A DNA stretch of 28,154 bases, from the NCBI GenBank assembly GCA_030044695.1, contig JASIDM010000171.1, positions 1 to 28,154 on the forward strand. The letters run 5' to 3'. A program made the position numbers and the translations under genes. Below the pieces are notes generated by a model. That model made no database searches. It saw only the letters and a program-made list of their open reading frames with translations, and was not told the DNA's origin. Shown here piece after piece: positions 23,342 to 28,154 of this stretch. The DNA comes from Thermoplasmata archaeon (lineage in GTDB: Archaea; Thermoplasmatota; Thermoplasmata; Lutacidiplasmatales; UBA184). How positions within the stretch are numbered: position 1 is the first letter of the stretch; every line of letters begins with the position of its first letter.

Positions 23342-24301
23342 ATGGGCGACCAGGACCTCGCGAGCGACCTCGCCGGCCAGGGCTATCAGCTCGTGGGCAA
23401 GCACAGCGCCGTCAAGCTCTGCTACTGGAGCCGGGAATCCCTCGAGCGGGGCCGGGACTGCTACAAGGGCCGCTTCTACGGGATCGAGAGCCACCGCTGC
23501 CTGCAGATGTCCCCGGCGATCGACTCGTGCAACCTCACGTGCCGGTTCTGTTGGCGGAACCAGGGCTGGGAGCAGGACGGCCCGATGGCCGCCTACGACG
23601 ACCCGGAGGGGCTCCTGGACCGCTCGATCGACGCCCAGCGCCGGATCCTCTCCGGCTTCAAGGGGGACCCGACGGTGCCGCTCGAGCGCTGGACCGAGGC
23701 CCAGACGCCGAAGCACATCGCGATCTCCCTCACCGGTGAGCCGACGCTCTACCCGAAGATGAACCGGTTCCTGGAGCTCTGCCACGCGCGCGGGATCACG
23801 ACGTTCCTGGTCACCAACGGGACGAACCCGGACGCCCTGCGGGCGCTCGAGCCGCTCCCGACCCAGCTGTACGTCTCCGTGACCGCCCCGAACGAGGCGG
23901 TGTTCCGGCGCCTGACGCTCCCCGCTCAGGAGGACGCTTGGTCGCGCCTGCTCGAGTCCCTGGAGATCGTGCGGGGGCTGCGGACCCGGCGCGTCGTCCG
24001 CCACACCCTGGTCCGCGGCTGGAACCTCGGCTGGGTCGACCGCTACGCCGAGCTCGACGCCCTCGCCCGGCCGGACTTCATCGAGCCGAAGGGCTACGTC
24101 TACATGGGCCGCTCGCGCCAGCGCCTGGGGCGCGACCACGTCCCCGAGCACGACGAGATCGCCCGGTTCGCCGGGCGGCTCGCCGAACGGACCGGCTACC
24201 GCGTCCTGGACGAGTCCCCGGAGTCGAAGGTCGTGCTCCTCGGCCGGGACTCGGTGGAGCGATTCCTACCGGGGCAGGCCCCGTCGGCGCGGGCGGCCTA
24301 G
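23342..24301 (+). CDS. taw1: Archaeal TYW1 homologue, 4-demethylwyosine synthase (radical SAM)
   Basis: This 319-residue radical SAM enzyme condenses N1-methylguanosine-37 of tRNA-Phe with pyruvate to form the tricyclic 4-demethylwyosine. The radical SAM cluster is C63-N-L-T-C67-R-F-C70-W, with the TYW1-type Trp. Cys27, Cys40 and Cys53 match the ligands of the second 4Fe-4S cluster that binds pyruvate. The SLTGEPTLYP segment is the SAM-binding GE-type motif, and the PKGYVYMGRSR segment is typical of the archaeal family. ATG 23342 is chosen from the TATA-like box 31 nt upstream and the family's N-terminus. Its 3' end overlaps the convergent Sec61-beta gene by 4 nt. Confidence 0.96.
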   Translation: MGDQDLASDLAGQGYQLVGKHSAVKLCYWSRESLERGRDCYKGRFYGIESHRCLQMSPAIDSCNLTCRFCWRNQGWEQDGPMAAYDDPEGLLDRSIDAQRRILSGFKGDPTVPLERWTEAQTPKHIAISLTGEPTLYPKMNRFLELCHARGITTFLVTNGTNPDALRALEPLPTQLYVSVTAPNEAVFRRLTLPAQEDAWSRLLESLEIVRGLRTRRVVRHTLVRGWNLGWVDRYAELDALARPDFIEPKGYVYMGRSRQRLGRDHVPEHDEIARFAGRLAERTGYRVLDESPESKVVLLGRDSVERFLPGQAPSARAA

Positions 24302-24459
24302 ACCAGGCGCCAGTTCAGGATCTCGATGAGCACGGCCGCGCCGAGGCCGAACCCCATGACGAAGTAGGGGTTGATCTTCAGCGACCGGCTCTCCTCCATG
24401 TCGTAGTACTGGATGAGGCCGGCGGCGCTGGAGAAGCCGGAGCGGCGGTTCTCGGGCAT
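24298..24459 (-). CDS. Preprotein translocase subunit Sec61-beta (SecG-like)
   Basis: A 53-residue reading frame runs from ATG 24459 to TAG 24298. The pattern is that of archaeal Sec61-beta: a short polar N-terminus with GFSSAAGLIQYYD, an acidic/basic stretch (MEESRSLKINP), then a single C-terminal transmembrane helix (YFVMGFGLGAAVLIEIL). The GLI-x-Y-x-(D/E)-E-x2-S-x-LKI-x-P core is the family signature. The protein is the small tail-anchored subunit of the SecYE-beta channel. A TATA-like box 27 nt upstream implies a leaderless transcript. Its last 4 nt overlap the end of taw1 on the other strand. Its small size makes it easy to miss by length cut-off. Confidence 0.88.
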   Translation of the reverse strand: MPENRRSGFSSAAGLIQYYDMEESRSLKINPYFVMGFGLGAAVLIEILNWRLV

Positions 24460-24480
24460 CACCCGGACGAGCGGCCGCCG

Positions 24481-24490
24481 GTAGATAAGG
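24481..24490 (-). promoter_or_regulatory. TATA-like box for the Sec61-beta gene
   Basis: The minus strand reads CCTTATCTAC, centred 27 nt upstream of ATG 24459. It lies just beyond the stop codon of the SppA-like gene, so Sec61-beta can be transcribed on its own. Confidence 0.55.
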
Positions 24491-24491
24491 C

Positions 24492-25277
24492 CTAGCGGCG
24501 GGCGAGCGGGGCGCTGAGCTCCAGGAGGGCGTCCTCGACGGCCTCCCCGAGACGGTCCGAGAGGGCGGAGGAGAACCCGCCGTCGAAGAACCGGGCCCAG
24601 AACGGCCGGGGCGGGCCCAGTCGCACCGTCTTGCGCGACGGCACGCCGACCGCCCGCGCCAGCTCCTCGAGGACGGCCTCCCGGTCGCCGAGGGCATCGA
24701 CGAGCCCGAGCGCCTGGGCTCGCTGGCCCGACCAGACCTCGCCCGTGGCCAGCGCGCGCACCTGTTCGGGGGATCGGTGGCGGGCCGTCGCGACCGTGCC
24801 GACGAAGGCGTCGTAATCGTCCTGAGCGACGGCCTGAAGCTTACCCCGCTCGACCTCGGTCAGCGGCCGGTACCCCTGGAAGGCATCCTTGTGCTCGCCG
24901 ACGTGAACGAGCTCGAGCGAGACGCCCAGCCGCCGGAGCAGGTCCCGGACGGCGACGTGGGGATAGACGACGCCGATCGAACCGACGAGCGACTCTGGAT
25001 AGGCGTAGACCTTCCGGGCCCCGAGCGCGGCGAGGTACCCTCCCGAGGCGCCGACCCCTCCGATCGACGCGTACACGGGGACGGTCGCGTTAAGCCGCTG
25101 GACCGCGAGGAAGAGGTCGGTCGACGCGACGACCTCCCCGCCGGGGCTGGAGATGTCGAAGAGCACCCCCTTCACGCGCCGCCTCGTGCGCAGGCCCTTG
25201 AGGAGGCGGAGGTACGGCTCGACGGTGCGCTCGCGGATCGCTCCGCGGAATGGCACATGGACCAGGATCTCACGCAT
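24492..25277 (-). CDS. SppA-like signal peptide peptidase (S49 serine protease)
   Basis: This 261-residue protease of the S49 family has the nucleophile Ser78 in GVGASGGYLAA and the general-base Lys130 in GEHKDAF, plus DISSPGGEV (41-49) of the oxyanion/ClpP-like fold and the ESLVGSIGV dimer segment. It should degrade leftover signal peptides or membrane fragments. It has no N-terminal membrane anchor in the chosen form. ATG 25277 is preferred over the longer in-frame GTG at 25358 because MREILVHVPF begins the conserved fold and a TATA-like box lies 32 nt upstream. It sits next to Sec61-beta, in keeping with a protein-export neighbourhood. Confidence 0.92.
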   Translation of the reverse strand: MREILVHVPFRGAIRERTVEPYLRLLKGLRTRRRVKGVLFDISSPGGEVVASTDLFLAVQRLNATVPVYASIGGVGASGGYLAALGARKVYAYPESLVGSIGVVYPHVAVRDLLRRLGVSLELVHVGEHKDAFQGYRPLTEVERGKLQAVAQDDYDAFVGTVATARHRSPEQVRALATGEVWSGQRAQALGLVDALGDREAVLEELARAVGVPSRKTVRLGPPRPFWARFFDGGFSSALSDRLGEAVEDALLELSAPLARR

Positions 25278-25489
25278 CGGGGGCCGGGGGGACGGCGGGA
25301 GGCTCGGATAAGGTCGTCCCGTAGCTGTTCGCCCGCCCGGTCCGGGAAGGCGGCGCACGGGGACGAGCTAGCCCGCTCGAACTCGCCCCGCGGACCCTGG
25401 GGGCGGGTTGCTGCCAGGGCTCGCCGCGTCGCTCCCCGGGGGGCCCACGCCGTCGATCGGCGGCCGCCGGAGGAGATCGCCCTACGCGA
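25278..25489. other. Intergenic gap, about 210 nt
   Basis: This is the longest gene-free stretch here. Apart from the SppA promoter at its left end I see no convincing gene, tRNA fold, repeat or terminator. Reading frames that cross it are uneven in codon bias and look like chance. Confidence 0.5.
25306..25313 (-). promoter_or_regulatory. TATA-like box for the SppA-like gene
   Basis: The minus strand reads CCTTATCC, centred about 32 nt upstream of ATG 25277, leaving a very short leader. The same CCTTAT core occurs before Sec61-beta. Confidence 0.5.
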
Positions 25490-25972
25490 TCAGAGCGGAC
25501 GACGCTCCGCTGGAGGGAATCCGCCCGCACGGGCCTCGTCGAGCTCTCGGGCGATCTCTCGGAACTCCTCGACGGAGATCTCTCCGTGGGCGAAGCGCCG
25601 TCGTGCCCGGGCATGCTCGTAGGCCAGGCGGTCGATCTCGCCCCGCCGGTACCGCTTCCACGCCTCGACCTCGTCCGGGTCCGCGAGGCGCCGGTCCCTG
25701 TCCGGGTCGCCGACCGGATACCCTCGGGCCTTCAGGGCGTTGGACCAGACGGAGCCGCCCACGCGCAGGCGCATCGCCGCGTACGCCATGACGAGAAGGG
25801 CGGCCGTCGCCGCCGTCGCGGCCACGAGCCCTCCCACGAACGAGGTCGGCCCGGATTGCAGGGAAAGGCATAGGATGGCGACGGCGAAACCGACGCCCCA
25901 AACGACCGCCATGACGACCACGCCACGGTGGGTGGGTCCCGGGCGGGTCGGCGGACGATCGAGGTCGATCAC
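25490..25972 (-). CDS. Two-span membrane protein with SHOCT-like C-terminal motif
   Basis: This 160-residue protein has a short polar N-terminus and two transmembrane helices (about 17-38 and 44-66, VVVMAVVWGVGFAVAILCL and LVAATAATAALLVMAYAAM). A charged cytoplasmic part ends in RRRFAHGEISVEEFREIARELDE (about 123-145), which fits the short C-terminal SHOCT motif (R-x-A-x-GEI-x2-EE(F/Y)). SHOCT segments are often oligomerisation or docking modules on membrane proteins. A second, similar segment (RYRRGEIDRLAYEHAR, about 107-122) directly precedes it, so the motif may be doubled. The start is GTG 25972 with a TATA-like box 29 nt upstream. The function is unknown. Confidence 0.82.
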   Translation of the reverse strand: MIDLDRPPTRPGPTHRGVVVMAVVWGVGFAVAILCLSLQSGPTSFVGGLVAATAATAALLVMAYAAMRLRVGGSVWSNALKARGYPVGDPDRDRRLADPDEVEAWKRYRRGEIDRLAYEHARARRRFAHGEISVEEFREIARELDEARAGGFPPAERRPL

Positions 25973-25997
25973 CGGCTCCGCACGACGCGTGCTCGGG

Positions 25998-26005
25998 ATT
26001 TAGGG
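25998..26005 (-). promoter_or_regulatory. TATA-like box for the SHOCT-like membrane protein
   Basis: The minus strand reads CCCTAAAT, centred about 29 nt upstream of GTG 25972, supporting a leaderless start there. Confidence 0.5.
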
Positions 26006-26111
26006 TGCACCAGTCCGGGATACCTCGGCGTCCGGAGGTAGATGGCTCCCCGGTCGACCCGATCGGCCCGCGCGGCGACAAGGTCTTGGAGGGACGGGAA
26101 TCCCCCCGAAG

Positions 26112-26555
26112 GTGGTCGGGCGCGTCGGCCTCCGGACGCGGGGGGACCTGAACGCGCTCGTGGCGCCCTTTGACGACTTCTGCTACTCCTTGGTCCGCCT
26201 CGAGCCACACTCCCTGGAGGATCTTCGTCGCGCGGTCGGCGAGCTTGCCGGGGCGCTCGAGGGGCACCTGGACGCTGGGGCGGGCGGCCCTGGGACCGCG
26301 GCGACCGCCCGTCGCGGCACGTCGCGCCTCGAGCGAGAGCACGAACGGTTCCGCGCGTCCGTGGAGGAGCTCCGCGGGCTCCTGCAGGTGGTGGAGCGGG
26401 ACGACCACGGCGGCCACCGACAGGCGCTGGGCCAGTATGGCCGGATCCTGGCGGAAGCGCTCCGGGCCCACCTCGAGGAGGAGCGCGCCTCGCTGTCGCC
26501 CCGTGAGCCGAGGGGGCGGTCGGAGCCGACGCGCCGGCCGCTAGGCACGCCTTAA
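26112..26555 (+). CDS. Possible hemerythrin-like helical protein
   Basis: This 147-residue protein is predicted to be all-helical and soluble. Three His-bearing helical segments resemble the HHE hemerythrin repeat: ALEGHLD (H52), LEREHERFRASVEELRGLL (H77, E78) and ALRAHLEEERASLSP (H120, E122/E123). The last follows the family's usual H-L-x-x-E-E-x2-L-x-P pattern. True hemerythrins bind a di-iron centre that senses or carries oxygen, NO or iron; here the ligand set is incomplete enough that metal binding is uncertain. Third positions are GC-rich throughout, as in neighbouring genes, which supports coding. GTG 26112 is the first start codon after the in-frame stop at 26001. The tail is basic and disordered. 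It ends 30 nt before rfcS. Confidence 0.65.
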   Translation: MVGRVGLRTRGDLNALVAPFDDFCYSLVRLEPHSLEDLRRAVGELAGALEGHLDAGAGGPGTAATARRGTSRLEREHERFRASVEELRGLLQVVERDDHGGHRQALGQYGRILAEALRAHLEEERASLSPREPRGRSEPTRRPLGTP

Positions 26556-26559
26556 CTAG
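26551..26559 (+). promoter_or_regulatory. TATA-like box for the rfcS-moaC-moaB operon
   Basis: CTTAACTAG is centred 31 nt upstream of ATG 26586 and overlaps the stop codon of the preceding gene. Confidence 0.5.
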
Positions 26560-26585
26560 TCCTCCGCCGAGCGGCGTCGGAAGCG

Positions 26586-27569
26586 ATGGCCGACCGGTCC
26601 GGAGCGGCGGTTTGGGTCGAGAAGTACCGCCCGTCGACCCTGCGCGACATGGTCGGCCAGGACGCGATCGTCCCGTTGCTGCGCGCCTACGCGGAGAAGC
26701 GGTCGATGCCGCACCTCCTGTTCGCCGGGCCGCCCGGCACCGGCAAGACCACGGCCGCGATCGCCCTGGCCCGGGACCTGTTCGGGGAGGAGTGGCGGCA
26801 GAACTTCCTCGAGCTCAACGCCTCGGACGAGCGGGGGATCGAGACCGTCCGGACCACGATCAAGCAGTACGCGCGGACGGCCCCCCTCGGCGACGTCGGC
26901 TTCAAGATCCTGTTCCTGGACGAGGCGGACAACCTCACGGCGGAGGCCCAGGCGTCGTTGCGCCGGATGATGGAGCGGTACTCCGCGTCGTGCCGGTTCA
27001 TCCTGTCGTGCAACTACTCGTCGCGGATCATCGAGCCGATCCAATCGCGTTGCGCGGTGTTCCGCTTCCGGGCCTACCGGCCGGAGGCGGTCCGCCGCCA
27101 GCTCGAGCGGATCGCCAAGGCCGAGCGGAAGACCGTCTCGGACGAGGCGTACGACGCGATCCTCGCGGCGAGCAGCGGCGACATGCGTCGGGCGACGAAC
27201 CTGCTGCAGCTCTCGGCGACGCACACCGACCAGGTCACGGCGGAGACGTTGCGCGAGTACGCCACGGCGCCGCTGCGCCGTGAGGTCGAGGGGATGCTCA
27301 GCGCGGCCATGGCCGGCAACTTCCGCGACGCCCGGGACCGATTGTACGCCCTGTTCGTCGAGCGGGGGGCGGCGGGGGAGGAGATCCTGCGGGCGATCCA
27401 CGCCTACCTGCCCGAGATCCCCGAGTCGGTGCTCCCCGCGCAGGACAAGGTCCGGCTCCTGGAGTACCTCGGCGAGGTCGACTTCCGGCTCGCCCAGGGG
27501 GCCTCGGATCGTATCCAGCTCGAGGCGCTCCTCGCCCACGTCGCCCTCGGCCCCCGCCGGACGTCGTGA
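26586..27569 (+). CDS. rfcS: Replication factor C small subunit
   Basis: This 327-residue AAA+ clamp-loader subunit helps load the PCNA ring on primed DNA, in complex with RfcL. The N-terminal WVEKYRPSTLRDMVGQ segment is the RFC box II/N-terminus, Walker A is GPPGTGKTT (48-56), Walker B is LDEAD (111-115), NASDERGI (78-85) is RFC box IV-like, and SRC (154-156) carries the arginine finger. The lid and C-terminal collar helices are present and length is normal for archaeal RfcS. ATG 26586 has a TATA-like box 31 nt upstream. It shares an operon with molybdenum-cofactor genes, 4 nt upstream of moaC, an unusual pairing. Confidence 0.97.
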   Translation: MADRSGAAVWVEKYRPSTLRDMVGQDAIVPLLRAYAEKRSMPHLLFAGPPGTGKTTAAIALARDLFGEEWRQNFLELNASDERGIETVRTTIKQYARTAPLGDVGFKILFLDEADNLTAEAQASLRRMMERYSASCRFILSCNYSSRIIEPIQSRCAVFRFRAYRPEAVRRQLERIAKAERKTVSDEAYDAILAASSGDMRRATNLLQLSATHTDQVTAETLREYATAPLRREVEGMLSAAMAGNFRDARDRLYALFVERGAAGEEILRAIHAYLPEIPESVLPAQDKVRLLEYLGEVDFRLAQGASDRIQLEALLAHVALGPRRTS

Positions 27570-27573
27570 ACCC

Positions 27574-28023
27574 GTGGCGCGCCAGGTGGACGTCGGCACC
27601 AAGCCCGAGCGGGCCCGCCGCGCCGTGGCGGAAGGGGAGCTCGCGCTTCGTCCCTCCACGCGATCGGCGATCCGGGGGCGCCGGGTCCCCAAGGGGGACC
27701 CCCTCGGGGCCGGGGAGCTGGCGGGCCTGCTCGCCATGAAGCGCACGAGCGAGCTGATCCCGCACTGTCACGCGGTCCGCCTCACGTCGAGCCGGGTCGA
27801 CCTCGCCGTGTCGACGCGGGGGGTCAAGGTCCTCGCCGAGGCGAGCGCGGTCGACCGGACCGGGGTCGAGATGGAGGCGCTCGTCGGAGCGACCGTCGCG
27901 CTCCTGACGGTCTGGGACATGGTCAAGTACCTCGAGAAGGATGCGCGCGGGCTGTACCCGAGCACGCGGCTCGGCCCGGTGCGGGTGCGCACGAAGGAGA
28001 AGGGTGAGGTGAGGGGGCGTTGA
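27574..28023 (+). CDS. moaC: Cyclic pyranopterin monophosphate synthase MoaC
   Basis: This 149-residue enzyme makes cyclic pyranopterin monophosphate in molybdenum/tungsten cofactor synthesis, acting after MoaA. Motifs: VDVGTKPERARRAVAEG at the N-terminus, KGDPLGAG (40-47), KRTSELIPHCH (56-66), TGVEMEAL (96-103) and LTVWDMVKYLEKD (111-123), matching the substrate-binding Lys/His/Asp residues of the family. GTG 27574 comes 4 nt after the rfcS stop; no clear Shine-Dalgarno sequence is seen, so translation is probably coupled. The end overlaps the moaB start by 4 nt. The catalytic core is complete. Confidence 0.95.
   Translation: MARQVDVGTKPERARRAVAEGELALRPSTRSAIRGRRVPKGDPLGAGELAGLLAMKRTSELIPHCHAVRLTSSRVDLAVSTRGVKVLAEASAVDRTGVEMEALVGATVALLTVWDMVKYLEKDARGLYPSTRLGPVRVRTKEKGEVRGR
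28006..28012 (+). promoter_or_regulatory. Shine-Dalgarno sequence GAGGTGA for moaB
   Basis: GAGGTGA, complementary to the archaeal 16S rRNA tail, lies 7 nt before the TTG at 28020 and decides that start, although TTG is uncommon. Confidence 0.5.
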
Positions 28024-28154
28024 GCGGTGCCGGGACCTCCCCGGCGAGCCCGGGGCGGCATCACCTGGGCGGGGAGCGCCAGCTCGGCTTCGCCGTGCTG
28101 ACGGTCTCCGACACGCACACGGAGGACGACGACCCGTCCGGCTCGCTCGCCCGC
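28020..28154 (+). CDS. moaB: MoaB/MogA-family molybdopterin protein (3' end cut)
   Basis: Only the first 45 codons are inside the window. After a Gly/Ser/Pro-rich start the segment GFAVLTVSDTHTEDDDPSGS matches the beginning of the MoaB/MogA fold (A-(I/V)-LT-(V/I)-SD-x(n)-D-x-SG). Family members adenylylate molybdopterin or otherwise act late in molybdenum/tungsten cofactor synthesis. The start is TTG 28020, which shares the TTGA with the moaC stop and has a good Shine-Dalgarno sequence 7 nt upstream. Neighbouring moaC makes the assignment more secure. The remaining C-terminal part cannot be judged. Confidence 0.85.
   Translation, partial: MSGAGTSPASPGRHHLGGERQLGFAVLTVSDTHTEDDDPSGSLAR

Noticed and set aside
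25320..25490. Possible tRNA or small RNA in the longest gap
   Set aside because: I could not build a cloverleaf; the T-loop-like GCTCGAACTC lacks matching arms. No CRISPR-like repeats are present either.
25482..26471. A 329-codon minus-strand frame over the hemerythrin-like gene
   Set aside because: No recognisable domain. The plus-strand frame at 26112 and minus frame at 25490-25972 have better codon bias and promoters.
3200..28154. Search for T-rich archaeal terminators and mobile elements
   Set aside because: No convincing oligo-T run follows any stop codon on the coding strand, and no transposase, integrase or terminal inverted repeats were seen.

Overview
This window is a compact, very GC-rich (roughly 70% by eye) stretch of archaeal chromosome. 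Archaeal identity rests on marker genes: the archaeosine tRNA-guanine transglycosylase, Taw1 (wyosine synthase), Kae1, a small clamp-loader subunit (RfcS), a Sec61-beta homologue and a geranylgeranyl reductase. It also rests on promoter style: AT-rich TATA-like boxes sit about 25-32 nt upstream of many start codons, implying leaderless transcripts. The mix of eukaryote-like information genes, BlaI/M48-type regulation and a giant zinc-ribbon surface protein suggests a high-GC Thermoplasmatota lineage. That lineage call is inference; no rRNA gene is present to settle it. I see 28 protein genes (two cut by the window ends), one possible leader ORF, no tRNA or rRNA, no CRISPR and no insertion sequence. 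Coding density is very high and no gene-free stretch exceeds about 210 nt.

Layout. 1-3199 (minus): a >1066-residue secreted/surface glycoprotein whose membrane anchor is followed by a cytoplasmic double zinc ribbon. 3277-8302 (minus): a tight operon read as cystathionine beta-synthase, cystathionine gamma-lyase/synthase, cysteinyl-tRNA synthetase and a medium-chain dehydrogenase, i.e. cysteine made by transsulfuration next to the enzyme that charges it. 8471-10526 (plus): BlaI-type repressor, membrane M48-like peptidase and a secreted membrane-anchored glycoprotein, the most system-like accessory cluster here. 10403-12700 (minus): geranylgeranyl reductase and Kae1, then a 76-residue unknown (12750-12980). 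13054-15761 (minus): TgtA and a family-5-like uracil-DNA glycosylase, overlapping by GTGA.

15868-17440 (plus): a polymer-forming, bactofilin-like protein of 17-residue repeats, then a winged-helix protein. 17447-17773 (minus): rhodanese. 17884-21931 (plus): a YHS-type copper P-ATPase, then an ABC ATPase/permease pair. 21959-23248 (minus): MFS transporter. 23342-24301 (plus): Taw1. 24298-24459 (minus): Sec61-beta, a 53-residue gene. 24492-25277 (minus): SppA-like protease. 25490-25972 (minus): a membrane protein with a SHOCT-like tail. 26112-26555 (plus): a possible hemerythrin-like protein. 26586 to the end (plus): RfcS, MoaC and the start of MoaB, coupled by very short gaps or overlaps.

Several themes recur: tRNA modification (Kae1, TgtA, Taw1), membrane/surface biology (glycoproteins, Sec61-beta, SppA, GGR, M48), metal and sulfur handling (copper ATPase, rhodanese, cysteine operon, molybdenum cofactor), and genome maintenance (RfcS, uracil glycosylase).
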